Assembly: GCF_001304615.2 (NCBI RefSeq)
Contig: NZ_CP032683.1
Location: 3,100,001-3,164,000 of the forward strand
Length of the DNA stretch: 64,000 bases
Direction: 5' to 3'
From: Methanosarcina flavescens
GTDB lineage: Archaea > Halobacteriota > Methanosarcinia > Methanosarcinales > Methanosarcinaceae
The notes below the pieces were generated by a model that saw only the letters and a list, made by a program, of their open reading frames with translations, had not been told where the DNA came from and searched no databases. This document shows positions 28,860-37,916 of this stretch, one piece after another. Position 1 is the first letter of the stretch. Each line of letters begins with the position of its first letter. A program made the translations under genes and the position numbers.

Positions 28860-29933
28860 ATGGAAACCCCCGAACCCCCTTCCTCTTTCGCAGAAAATAT
28901 GTCCTATTTTGATAGAGGACTGGAGCAGGCATTTGCCTGGTTTTCTGATAACCTTGGTACTTTTTTGTACATATTTTTTATTGGCCTGGTTACTATTCTT
29001 GTCGCAAGGAATGTAAACCGCCTTCTGGACAGCTATTTCAAAAGTGCAAAAAGCAGGCTGCATATAGACACTACATCTTTCCGAATGTTCAGGCATATTG
29101 TGGTCGCATTAATCTATTTTATGGGAATCGTTGTTGTTGTTCTCAGCATTCCCGGCCTTCGAAGCCTTTCGGTTGCTCTCTTCACAGGGGCAGGAATTGC
29201 CGGCATTGTCATCGGTCTTGCGGCTCAGAACACACTGAGCAATATAATAGCAGGGCTTTCCCTTGCCATTTTTCAACCTTTCAGGGTCGGAGACCGGCTG
29301 AATATTATGAATGAGTATGGGAAGGTTGCGGACCTTAACCTCAGGCATACTGTAATCATAACCTGGGACAACAGGCGGCTCATAATCCCTAACTCTAGAA
29401 TCAGCAATGAAGCAATAATTAACTGGACTATAGAAGACCCTGCAGTGATCTGGCCAATAGACATAAGAATTAGCTATAATGCCGACATTGACCAGGCAAG
29501 AAAAATCATGATCGAAGAAGCCAGAAAACATCCCAATGTTATGCCCCCGCATGAAGTTAAGTATAACGTGGTGAGACCCAGCTTAATCAAGTCCGAGACC
29601 CTTAGAATAGGACTCTTTGACTCCCCTGTACTCCACCCCGTAGACCCGGATTTCAGGGAGAGGGGAGAAGTTAAAGTAAGAGTTGTCGAACTGGGGGAGT
29701 ATTCCGTAAATCTCCGCATGAATGTCTGGTTCAAAGATAGGAGTGTTGCGTACAGTTCAGGCTGCGAAATCCTGGAAGCTATTAAAAAACGCTTTGATAA
29801 GGAAGGCATAGAAATTCCATATCCACACAGGACTATTGTGTATAAAACCGATTTTAAGAAGGAAAAAGAGGCTGTCGAAAAATTATCCCATCCAGAGGGG
29901 GATAAAATCGATTGTATGGTTAAAGCCGATTAA
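28860..29933 (+). CDS. MscS-family mechanosensitive channel (second copy)
   Basis: The product has about 357 residues from ATG 28860 (a TTG at 28842 would add six). It has an extra N-terminal membrane helix compared with the copy at 21459. TM3 reads GAGIAGIVIGLAAQNTLSN, followed by 'IIAGLSLAIFQPFRVGDRL' and the beta domain with 'VITWDNRRLIIPNSRISNE'. The C-terminal alpha/beta domain is present ('GIEIPYPHRTIVY'). The tail is charged. The two MscS proteins are clearly not recent duplicates. It is the last member of a group of envelope and ion-flux genes starting at 21.4 kb. Confidence 0.93.
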   Translation: METPEPPSSFAENMSYFDRGLEQAFAWFSDNLGTFLYIFFIGLVTILVARNVNRLLDSYFKSAKSRLHIDTTSFRMFRHIVVALIYFMGIVVVVLSIPGLRSLSVALFTGAGIAGIVIGLAAQNTLSNIIAGLSLAIFQPFRVGDRLNIMNEYGKVADLNLRHTVIITWDNRRLIIPNSRISNEAIINWTIEDPAVIWPIDIRISYNADIDQARKIMIEEARKHPNVMPPHEVKYNVVRPSLIKSETLRIGLFDSPVLHPVDPDFRERGEVKVRVVELGEYSVNLRMNVWFKDRSVAYSSGCEILEAIKKRFDKEGIEIPYPHRTIVYKTDFKKEKEAVEKLSHPEGDKIDCMVKAD

Positions 29934-30043
29934 ATTATACTGACGACCAAGTAAGCAATAAACCGGTGGCAAGAAAAGCAAATGAGAGATCAATGGCGAA
30001 AGGAGCAGTAAGAAGTTGGTTGATGAAAGGTTAAAAGGGGATT

Positions 30044-31351
30044 TCACAATTCCCTTTCATCAATTACTCTTTTTGTCTTTTTCATGCTGCGGGGAAGTTC
30101 CCCTATCTTTACACCCACAACGTCTACGGTTACACCTATGAAGTCTTTGAAGGCTTTACCTAGAACTTTTTCGGTTTTTTGCTTTATTGAAGGGTCTTCT
30201 GCATCTTCGATCTCGACCCTGAAGGTCATGTTATCCCGGCCGTTTTTGCGTGTAAGCAAGATCTGGTATTCACTGCTAACGCCCGGAACTCTATGGATAA
30301 CATCTTCGACCTGGCCAGGGTAAATATTTACAGCCTTAAACTTTATGCGGTCATCCGACCTTCCTAGAATCCTGTCAATTCTCGGGAAAGGGCAGCCGCA
30401 TTTACAGACACCTGGAATAATCCGGGTCAGGTCTCTTGTCCTGTAACGAATGAGAGGAGCCCCATCTTTTGTAAGGGTTGTAATTACAAGTTCTCCAAGC
30501 GTGCCTTCAGGAAGCTGCTCGCCTGTAATAGGATCAATTATCTCAAAGAGCAGGTGATCGGACCAGTAGTGCATGCCTTCATGGAATGAGCAATCAAGAG
30601 CAATGCCCGGCCCGTAGATCTCAGTCAGCCCGTAGATATCGAAAGTCTCTATCCCGAGTTCATTTTCGATGCGGCTGCGCATTTTTTCGCTCCAGCGTTC
30701 CGAACCTATAATCCCTGTCCTTAACTGGATTTTACCCTTAAGCCCGCGCTTTTCAATTTCTTCGGCGAGCAAAAGAGCATAAGAAGAGGTGCTTGCAAGA
30801 GCTGTTGATTTCAGGTCAATAAGCATTTCAAGCTGCTTCTCGGTATTCCCGGGACCCGTTGGGATAGCCATTGCTCCCAGGCGTTCAGCTCCAAGCTGGA
30901 ACCCTATCCCTGCAGTCCAGAGTCCGTATCCTGGGGTGATCTGAATCCGGTCCAGGTTGGAAAGCCCTGCCAGCATGTAGCAGCGCATCATCATTTCAGC
31001 CCAGACATCCACATCTTTGCGGGTATAAGGGATGATTACAGGTTTACCTGTGGTCCCTGAAGAGGAGTGGATCCTTACGACTTCGGCTTCAGGTACTGCT
31101 TTCAGCCCGAGAGGATAAGCATCCCTGAGTTCCTCTTTATACGTGAAGGGCAGAAGTTTCAGGTCTTCGAGTGCCTTTATTTTTTCGATATCGATATTTG
31201 CTTCCCTGAACTTTTTCTGATAAAATGGACTGCTTTCAACTGCGCGCTTAAGCAGTGCCTTTAATTTTGCAAAAGTATCTTCTTCCGAAATATTGGGATT
31301 ATAAAGCTGAACATTGGGATCAAGTTCAGCGTCAATGGATGCTTCATACAT
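30044..31351 (-). CDS. paaK: Phenylacetate-CoA ligase family (AMP-forming aryl-CoA synthetase)
   Basis: This cytoplasmic enzyme activates an aryl acid with ATP and CoA to the aryl-CoA thioester. The 435 residues have the PaaK-type AMP-binding motif SSSGTTGKPVIIPYT (about 96-110), 'IYGLTEIYGPG' near 238-248, 'RYRTRDLTRI' and 'ILGRSDDRIKFKAVNIYPGQ'. The C-terminal domain ends with the conserved lysine region ('SMKKTKRVID'). It lies 25 bases after iorB on the same strand. The operon suggests conversion between arylacetates, aryl-CoA and aromatic 2-oxoacids. Confidence 0.93.
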   Translation of the reverse strand: MYEASIDAELDPNVQLYNPNISEEDTFAKLKALLKRAVESSPFYQKKFREANIDIEKIKALEDLKLLPFTYKEELRDAYPLGLKAVPEAEVVRIHSSSGTTGKPVIIPYTRKDVDVWAEMMMRCYMLAGLSNLDRIQITPGYGLWTAGIGFQLGAERLGAMAIPTGPGNTEKQLEMLIDLKSTALASTSSYALLLAEEIEKRGLKGKIQLRTGIIGSERWSEKMRSRIENELGIETFDIYGLTEIYGPGIALDCSFHEGMHYWSDHLLFEIIDPITGEQLPEGTLGELVITTLTKDGAPLIRYRTRDLTRIIPGVCKCGCPFPRIDRILGRSDDRIKFKAVNIYPGQVEDVIHRVPGVSSEYQILLTRKNGRDNMTFRVEIEDAEDPSIKQKTEKVLGKAFKDFIGVTVDVVGVKIGELPRSMKKTKRVIDEREL

Positions 31352-31376
31352 AAAATTTCACCTTCTGTTCCCCCGC

Positions 31377-31976
31377 TCAGGTACCGGAGATAAATCTGAT
31401 ACATTTCATTGCGCGTTCGAATGCGGCTCTGTTCACAGCTCTGTATTTTTCAGGGATTTCAGCCTCAAGTACTGCCTTTAAAATTTCTTCAGAAAAGGGC
31501 AAAGCCTGCGCACCCACAGCCGCTCCAAGCATTGCAACGTTTGCAGCCCTGTATGTCCCTACATCGCCTGCAAGCTCCGTGAAATCGGAACAGATAATGT
31601 CAGGGTAGCATTCACATAAAAAGGAGAGCAAAGATGCAGGGTCATATTCAGGGCTTCCTGGCGGTCTCGATGCTGGCGGGATAGCATGGGTATTTACCAG
31701 AACCTTCCCGCCCTTCCTGAGAAAAGGCAGGTTCCGTACGGTTTCCGCGGGTTCCAGGCCTAAAAGCAGGTCTGCCTGTCCTATGGGGATAAGTGACCCG
31801 AATAGTTTGTCTCCTATTCTCACATGGCTGCTAACCGAACCTTCCCTCTGAGACATGCCGATGGTTTCGGCAGTACTTACATGGAATCCGGCTCTAATGG
31901 CAGCAAGTGCAAGCAGTCGAGAAGCAAGCACAACACCCTGCCCGCCAACGCCTGCAATTAAAATATCATACTTCAC
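31377..31976 (-). CDS. iorB: Indolepyruvate:ferredoxin oxidoreductase, beta subunit
   Basis: This is the gamma-type subunit of the 2-oxoacid oxidoreductase that, with IorA, converts aryl pyruvates and CoA to aryl-CoA, CO2 and reduced ferredoxin, or the reverse. The start is the GTG at 31976, which overlaps the iorA stop codon as GTGA. A longer frame from 32036 would run into iorA and lacks support. This gives about 199 residues, normal for IorB. 'YDILIAGVGGQGVV' opens the POR-gamma fold, and 'TIGMSQREGSVSSHVRIG' follows. The pair is translationally coupled. Confidence 0.93.
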   Translation of the reverse strand: MKYDILIAGVGGQGVVLASRLLALAAIRAGFHVSTAETIGMSQREGSVSSHVRIGDKLFGSLIPIGQADLLLGLEPAETVRNLPFLRKGGKVLVNTHAIPPASRPPGSPEYDPASLLSFLCECYPDIICSDFTELAGDVGTYRAANVAMLGAAVGAQALPFSEEILKAVLEAEIPEKYRAVNRAAFERAMKCIRFISGT

Positions 31977-33823
31977 AGCTTTCCCCCTCCTATGCAGATA
32001 GCTTCCGACGGGCAGATTTGTGCACAAAGCCCGCAACCGATGCAGCTATCATTTATGACAGGCTTATCTGAATCAAGGCTAATAGCAGGGCAGCCAAGTT
32101 CTTTTATACAGAAACCACAGCCTGTGCAATCATCAGATTTTATTCTGTAATATCTGTCAGATTTTGTAATCCCTGCGCATCTGCCTTTGAATACTATAAC
32201 GGACGGCCCTTTAAAGTTCATGGCTTCCTTTGCGGTTTTTACACAACTTCCCAGGCTGTCCGCCTCTAAAGTATTTACAGTCCTTACAAATTCGACCCCG
32301 CAACTCCGAACCACATCTGCAATCTCAATGGCTTTTGAAGCACTTCCGAGTGCGGTCAGGCCTATGCCTGGATGGGGCTGATGTCCTGTCATTGCAGTTG
32401 TCCGGTTGTCAAGTACGGCAAGGGTGATATCGGCTCCGTTATAAACAACATTTACCAACGCAGGGATGCCTGAATGGAAAAAGGTTGAATCGCCGATAAA
32501 AGCTACATGCTTTGCTTTTGGGTTCGTGCGGAAAAGCCCTCCTGCAATGCTAACTCCGGCTCCCATGCAGAGGCAGGTATCCACCATGTTAAGTGGGTAG
32601 GCATTTCCGAGAGTATAACAGCCTATATCCCCGGAAAAAATCGTATCGGTTTGAGCCTCTTTTTTAAACTGCTTTGCAGCCTGCTTGAAAGCATAAAAGA
32701 CGGTTCTGTGCATGCAGCCGGCGCAAAGAGTAGGTGCGCGGATCGGGAGGGGAGGAAGTTTTTCCATTGAAACGGCAGGAGAAGCGTGGGAAAGCCGTAA
32801 ACTCTCCCCAAAAGCTGCGAGTGCGCTGTTTATGCTGTCAATGACAAGATCCACGTTATATTCCCCACTTACAGGGAAAAAGCCGTTCTTTTTTCCATAA
32901 ACTTCAACAGGCAGGTGTGCTTTTCCTATTAGCTGGAGTACCTGTTCCTCAAGGTAAGGATCAAGCTCTTCAGCCACTATCAGCCTGTCAATTCCTCTCA
33001 GGGAAGAAAGGACTGCTTTTTCCGGAAACGGGTATACTGTCCCGATCCTGAAAAGTGTAAAAAGTTCTTCAAAATCGCTGACAGTTTCCACTGCTTCCTT
33101 TACATAAAGAGCTGAGACGCCTGAAGCAAGAATCCCAATTCTTCCCGATCCCGAAACCGTATTGAATGGAAGCCCGGAAAAACGCTCGGAAAGCTGCGCC
33201 TGTACGCTTTCAAGCCAGGGATGCCGCTCGGCAGTAAGCCTCGGAAAGATCGTCCATCGCCTGTCCTTTACAAATCCCTCACCTACAGCTTCGACAGGCT
33301 CGGGTTCTGCAACTGCAACCTCAACATCCCCGCAGCTATGGGAGACCCGCGTGGTGGTTCTAAGGATAACAGGAATCTCGAATTCGTGCGAAAGCTCAAA
33401 AGCAAGCTTTGTCAGTTCATACGCTTCCAGAGGGGTTGCAGGGTCAAGGACAGGAATATTTGCAAAGTGCCCGAAAACCCGCGTATCCTGTTCGGTCTGG
33501 GAGGAATGAGGCCCGGGATCGTCGGCAACGAGCAGGACAAGGGCTCCTTTTACCCCGATATAGCTCAAGCTCATGAGGGGGTCGGATGCGACATTCAATC
33601 CTACCTGCTTCATTGTCACAAACGCCTTTGCTCCAGAATAAGCAGCCCCTACAGCCGTTTCAAGTGCAACCTTTTCATTGCTGGACCACTCAATATAGAT
33701 TCCATACCTGTCCGCATACCGGATAACCGTCTCCAGAGCCTCGGTTGAAGGAGTCCCGGGATACCCGGTAGCCACCTGGACGCCAGCTTCTATAGCTCCA
33801 AGTGCAATGGCTTCATTACCCAT
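31973..33823 (-). CDS. iorA: Indolepyruvate:ferredoxin oxidoreductase, alpha subunit
   Basis: The product has 616 residues: an N-terminal pyrimidine-binding domain ('GTPSTEALE', 'NEKVALETAVGAAYSG'), a middle domain, and a TPP-binding domain with 'FSGDIGCYTLG' near 390. A C-terminal pair of 4Fe-4S clusters follows ('CTGCGFCIKELGCP' and 'CIGCGLCAQICP'). The start used is ATG 33823. Relatives often begin 'MTxKKLLMGNEA'. Upstream lie TTG ACC GAA and a run of nine A. With eight A, the frame would extend to TTG and read MTEKKLLMGNEA, so the N-terminus may be slightly longer in reality. Confidence 0.94.
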   Translation of the reverse strand: MGNEAIALGAIEAGVQVATGYPGTPSTEALETVIRYADRYGIYIEWSSNEKVALETAVGAAYSGAKAFVTMKQVGLNVASDPLMSLSYIGVKGALVLLVADDPGPHSSQTEQDTRVFGHFANIPVLDPATPLEAYELTKLAFELSHEFEIPVILRTTTRVSHSCGDVEVAVAEPEPVEAVGEGFVKDRRWTIFPRLTAERHPWLESVQAQLSERFSGLPFNTVSGSGRIGILASGVSALYVKEAVETVSDFEELFTLFRIGTVYPFPEKAVLSSLRGIDRLIVAEELDPYLEEQVLQLIGKAHLPVEVYGKKNGFFPVSGEYNVDLVIDSINSALAAFGESLRLSHASPAVSMEKLPPLPIRAPTLCAGCMHRTVFYAFKQAAKQFKKEAQTDTIFSGDIGCYTLGNAYPLNMVDTCLCMGAGVSIAGGLFRTNPKAKHVAFIGDSTFFHSGIPALVNVVYNGADITLAVLDNRTTAMTGHQPHPGIGLTALGSASKAIEIADVVRSCGVEFVRTVNTLEADSLGSCVKTAKEAMNFKGPSVIVFKGRCAGITKSDRYYRIKSDDCTGCGFCIKELGCPAISLDSDKPVINDSCIGCGLCAQICPSEAICIGGGKL

Positions 33824-34521
33824 TAACAGTTTTTTTTTCGGTCAATAAATCATCTCGAATCGAGGGTAATATTTTAACAAATTGACAATATTAATAAACT
33901 TAGATAAACCTTAAGTAAATAAACTTGAAAAGATTTTGGATTTTTCTGAATTCTTAAACTATTTATCAAAATTATTTTGAGGACCCTAAACCACTTTAAG
34001 GCAGTTAACTGTTTTTGTGCCACGGAAAATGTGATGCCCATTTATGTACAGTGTTGTGAAAAGAAGTACGTAAAATTCAAATATAAAGTTTTTGTTTTAT
34101 CCTGAGCCAGTTTTATGAAAAACCAAATTTGAGCTAACAAATTCTTTTGCAGTGTATATCATTCTCAGTCGCCCCACTCCTGATTGATCACTCTTCTTCT
34201 GGAGCGTAAGCAATCAAAAGAAATTAATGCCGAAGAAAAGAACAGAAAAAAATGTTTTAGAAATTTTAGTATTTTTTAGGCGTGGGGATCATCAAAGAGG
34301 ATTATATCCAATTTAAAGAGATCCCATTACATACGCTAATTCCCCACTACCCATAGAAAATAATGCTAATGTTGTATTTATAGCTTCGGGAATTGAATTG
34401 TGGATTTTATTCGAGAGAGTCATAGCTGATCTGGCTCAGGTAGAAAATTGTTCCTGACCCAGAAGAAGCGCATCACAACTTACCGGAAATTATTTTAATA
34501 TTTTGCAATATTGTAAGAGTC
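33824..34521. other. Intergenic region without a recognisable gene
   Basis: About 700 AT-rich bases. One near-perfect inverted repeat occurs at 34431-34462 (CTGGCTCAGG with CCTGACCCAG, 12-base loop), 60 bases before the next start. Nothing else was seen. Confidence 0.4.
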
Positions 34522-34764
34522 ATGAATAACGAAGATAAAGCGTCAGGCGGCGCCGATAAGAGCCGAGAGTTCGGAGTAATGGGAGAACTCTTACGTGCAC
34601 TCCAGAAAGAAGAGATGGAGCAAACCGAAATCTCCCCTGAAAAAATTCCCGAAGCCAGAATAACACAAAGCACAATTGACCTTATGACAGAAATCAATGC
34701 AACATTAAAAGAAGTAGCCGAAACACAGAAGAGCATACTGGAAGAACTCAGAACGATTAAATAA
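34522..34764 (+). CDS. Small acidic coiled-coil protein, unknown function
   Basis: The product is an 80-residue hypothetical protein. It has no signal peptide and no membrane helix. The N-terminal 40 residues are polar and Glu-rich. The C-terminal half (MTEINATLKEVAETQKSILE) looks like an amphipathic helix or short coiled coil suited to self-association. Composition looks like real protein, and the gene is bounded by AT-rich DNA on both sides. There is no strong ribosome binding site before ATG 34522. I do not recognise the family. Confidence 0.55.
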   Translation: MNNEDKASGGADKSREFGVMGELLRALQKEEMEQTEISPEKIPEARITQSTIDLMTEINATLKEVAETQKSILEELRTIK

Positions 34765-34993
34765 ATATAATAACAAATTTTTTAGAAAAATTTTCAGCTC
34801 AAATTTTGTAATAGAAAATAACACAAAAACTGAAATTAGGAATCGAGAGCTGAAAAAATTCTGAAGGTCTTCCTTGATTTTTATATCATTAGATTCAGAT
34901 TTGTAGTCCATGGTTTTATTCTTTAACCCTTTAGAATACACGACTTTTTGTAAGTATAGCTCCCGATTTCCTTATTGCCAATTGCCTTACTTC

Positions 34994-35194
34994 TTATTTT
35001 CTCAACGCTGCCTGAACCTTTTTAGTGTTTTCTATGGCTTTTCTTTTTAATTCAATCATTTTTTCCATTTCAGCTATTTTGGCTTCCAGCCAGAGTATCT
35101 TCATGTCCATCTTCATTAAAGCAATTTCCTTTTTCTGATCTGCAGGAAGAATTTCCCAGATTTCCTTCATCATTCCTCCGTGACCTTCATGCAT
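34994..35194 (-). CDS. Small Met/Lys-rich helical protein, unknown function
   Basis: The product is 66 residues and starts at ATG 35194 with AAGGGGG nine bases upstream, which supports it as a real gene. The N-terminus is His/Gly/Met-rich (MHEGHGGMMKEIWEILP). It is followed by one long amphipathic helix with a heptad-like pattern of M, L, I and K, probably a coiled coil. The His and Met residues at the N-terminus could bind metal such as copper, but this is speculation. No family is recognised. Confidence 0.65.
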   Translation of the reverse strand: MHEGHGGMMKEIWEILPADQKKEIALMKMDMKILWLEAKIAEMEKMIELKRKAIENTKKVQAALRK

Positions 35195-35626
35195 GTTTAA
35201 TTACCCCCTTTTCTCTAGTACTGATTTCACTGACAACTGCCACAACCATGACCAGGGACTGGAAAAAGTCTGTTGGCATCATAAAGAGATTATTATTACT
35301 GACATATAATAACTAGAGAAATATAAATTAGAATCCTATAATGATTGAAATTAGAACTTTAAAAGGAAAGAATGTCAAAGAATGTACTGGTGGTCTTCTA
35401 TTTTGTTCGCAAATTACAGTGGATATTGACATAGAGGGAAAAAGTTAACTTGATCCTGTCTGGTAGCCCCATTCTGTGGAAATTATGACTTATATGGCTT
35501 TGAGATTAGGAAGGATCACAACCCGGAAGAACATTCAGGCGCAAGCTCATAAGGAGCCCTGTGAACTTTAAGTTATGATCCTTCCAGCATCCAATTCTTA
35601 AAATGTTAGTTTGCCTTCTAATTCAA
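35195..35626. other. Intergenic region, nothing recognised
   Basis: AT-rich DNA holding the promoter of the small helical protein gene (minus strand). No gene seen. Confidence 0.35.
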
Positions 35627-35709
35627 TCCTATGAATTTAAGCTCAGATCTGTGAATTTAAACACATATCTGTGAATTTAAACACATATCTGTGAATTTAA
35701 ACTCAGATC
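35627..35709 (+). repeat. Tandem repeat, period 20 bp, at the 3' end of the FMN-binding gene
   Basis: Four units share TGTGAATTTAA or a variant. Two central units are identical (ACACATATCTGTGAATTTAA), flanked by GCTCAGATCTGTGAATTTAA and a partial unit. The array abuts and slightly overlaps the stop of the minus-strand FMN-binding gene at 35703. Confidence 0.8.
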
Positions 35710-36122
35710 GATTTCTCCCAGCCCTGCCCGAAATCTATCAGTGGCCTGACTTCATAGACTTCGAAGGTCAATGCAGCATGTATTAGCTTCGCACCTTCCT
35801 CGCCTACGAAATTTGCAGCCTGGGTCCGGATCATTTCGAGCAGTTCCCCGGATGTAGTATATTCCTTCAGTTTCATGTAAACCCGGATGCCTTTCCAATC
35901 CGTAATCGAGTCTGCTGGCTCCATAATAGTATATATCGCATGAGGATTCTCCAGAAGGTTTGCAAAGGTACGGTTGTTGGCAGTCGCCGCCAGAACAGTC
36001 TTTTCATCAATCATTTGAGGCGAGCCGAAGACAGCGGAATCGACCCGTCCGTCACTGCTTGACGTGCTGAGGACGCCAAGCCTGGGAGCTTTGTTAAAAT
36101 ATTCAATCAAGTTTGATGGCAT
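35703..36122 (-). CDS. Pyridoxamine 5'-phosphate oxidase-fold, FMN-binding protein
   Basis: The product has 139 residues and a split beta-barrel of the PNPOx-like type. It is a short, standalone flavin-binding protein. Family features are 'RLGVLSTSSSDGRVDSAVFG' near residues 14-33, a core motif NNRTFANLLENPHAIY (49-64), and the C-terminal 'FEVYEVRPLIDFGQGW'. It probably binds FMN or F420 as a dimer; the substrate is unknown. AAAGGAGAT lies eight bases before ATG 36122. A 20-bp tandem repeat ends its 3' side. Confidence 0.88.
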   Translation of the reverse strand: MPSNLIEYFNKAPRLGVLSTSSSDGRVDSAVFGSPQMIDEKTVLAATANNRTFANLLENPHAIYTIMEPADSITDWKGIRVYMKLKEYTTSGELLEMIRTQAANFVGEEGAKLIHAALTFEVYEVRPLIDFGQGWEKSI

Positions 36123-36779
36123 ATTTTATCTCCTTTGCATTAGTATTATCATTCATCCTTTAAAAAGAAAAGCGAAATATTTCGGAACTTTATCTCTTCA
36201 AAGGCAGTTTTTCTTTAATTCGTTTAGCTAGTTTTATTTCTTTTAGTCCAGCTTTGGAATTTCTGAACTGGTGAAGGTTTTAGCCCATTCTAAATCTTCA
36301 ATCCAATTGAGGAGAGTCCGATTTAGGAGACTACTAACGATGATTTAGTATATAAGGTAGTAAATATCTTTTTGTATGTATGCCAAAAAATAGCGGCACT
36401 GGCAGATAGTTTTTAATATTACTCAAAGGCAAACTTCAGGGCAGCGACTGCAAAGACTCTGATAGAAAAAAATTCCTGAGCCTCCCCAAAAATGCAGTAA
36501 TTTTCCCATAAAAATATTAGTTTTGGTTAATTGCAATGTTGTGACCTTGCCATAAATCCTAAGTTAACTTTTATATACGGTGGGAGAAATTGGCCTTCTG
36601 ATCTATTTTTTGATTCAATAAATTTTTGAGATTTATGATTTACAGAAATTAGGTACACTGCCTTAGCTACAGGACTACAGAAGAACCTGCGCAAATATAT
36701 ATTCAATAATAAATAATTATGTTTATTATGTAATATAATCTAGCAAATATTATATAAAATAAAGGATACTAGAATATTT
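36123..36779. other. AT-rich intergenic region between divergent genes
   Basis: It contains the promoters of the FMN-binding gene (minus) and the subtilase gene (plus). Long A/T stretches at 36690-36775 are TATA-like. No gene or strong hairpin seen. Confidence 0.4.
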
Positions 36780-37916
36780 ATGTGGGGAAGGGTAATATTT
36801 TCTATGGCGCTAATTTTTATTAGCGGTTTAATGATCACCACAGCTGGAGCGGTACCGGTAATCATAGATTTCAAAGATAAAGCTCACCCTGAGATTGTAC
36901 AGCCTTATGGAAATGTAACACACAGCTACAAATATATCCCTGCAATAGCTGCTGATCTTCCGGAGCAGGCTATTGAAAATCTGAAAAAGAATAACAAAAT
37001 CGCATGCATAGAACCAGACTATGAAGTAAGTACACTGGAAGAGATCGTAACGTGGGGAATAACCAGAATTGGGGCTCCATTGGTACATACAAATGGCAAC
37101 AAGGGAGCTGGAATCAACGTTGCAATAATAGACACCGGAATTAATTATAATCATCCTGACCTGCGTGACAATTATAGAGGAGGATATGATTTCGTAAACG
37201 ATGATATCGATCCTCTTGATGATAACGGGCATGGGACATATTGTGCCGGTATCATCGCTGCGGCAGATAATAATGTAGGAGTTATCGGCGTTGCTCCCGA
37301 AGCCAATATCTATTCACTCAAAACAGTTAATAGTACAGGAAGCGGTAGTATCAGCGACTTGATAGCCGCAATTGAATGGGCGATTGAGACTCACGAGGAT
37401 GCGGATACTTCAAACGATATTCAGATAATATCTATGAGTCTGGCTTCAAAAAGTCGAGTGACAGCACTGGAAGCAGTGTGCTCACAAGCGTATGATTCCG
37501 GAATTCTGCTGGTTGCAGCTGCTGGGAATGATGGAAATATCGAAGGAGCAGGAGACTCTGTAGTTTATCCGGGAGCCTATAGTTCGGTAATAGCAGTTGC
37601 AGCGATCGATTCCTTGAATAAGAGGGCTTCATTCTCAAGCACAGGTCCAGCTGTTGAGCTTACTGCACCGGGCGTTAACGTACTCTCAATCTCCTATCAG
37701 GATGGTTTGACGTCGTTAAATGGGACATCTATGGCGTGCCCCCATGTTGCAGGAACTGCAGCACTGGTTCTGGCAGCAAACCCATCTTTCACCAACGATA
37801 AAGTAAGAGACAGGCTTGCACAAACAGCTACAGACCTTGGGACTCCTGGAAGAGACAAACTGTATGGATATGGACTTGTGAATGCAGAGGCTGCCGCGGC
37901 CGCCTGCACCTTATGA
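36780..37916 (+). CDS. Secreted subtilisin-like serine protease (S8)
   Basis: The product is 378 residues: signal peptide (about 1-24), a short I9-type propeptide (about 25-85, ending near IACIEPDYEVS), then the S8 catalytic domain. The catalytic residues are Asp118 (AIIDTGIN), His151 (NGHGTYCAG) and Ser317 (GTSMACPHVAG), with oxyanion Asn250 (AAAGNDG). All are intact. It lacks extra C-terminal domains, so it is a compact subtilase released or retained outside the membrane. It may process surface proteins or self-mature; no substrate is indicated. The neighbours are unrelated. Confidence 0.95.
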   Translation: MWGRVIFSMALIFISGLMITTAGAVPVIIDFKDKAHPEIVQPYGNVTHSYKYIPAIAADLPEQAIENLKKNNKIACIEPDYEVSTLEEIVTWGITRIGAPLVHTNGNKGAGINVAIIDTGINYNHPDLRDNYRGGYDFVNDDIDPLDDNGHGTYCAGIIAAADNNVGVIGVAPEANIYSLKTVNSTGSGSISDLIAAIEWAIETHEDADTSNDIQIISMSLASKSRVTALEAVCSQAYDSGILLVAAAGNDGNIEGAGDSVVYPGAYSSVIAVAAIDSLNKRASFSSTGPAVELTAPGVNVLSISYQDGLTSLNGTSMACPHVAGTAALVLAANPSFTNDKVRDRLAQTATDLGTPGRDKLYGYGLVNAEAAAAACTL

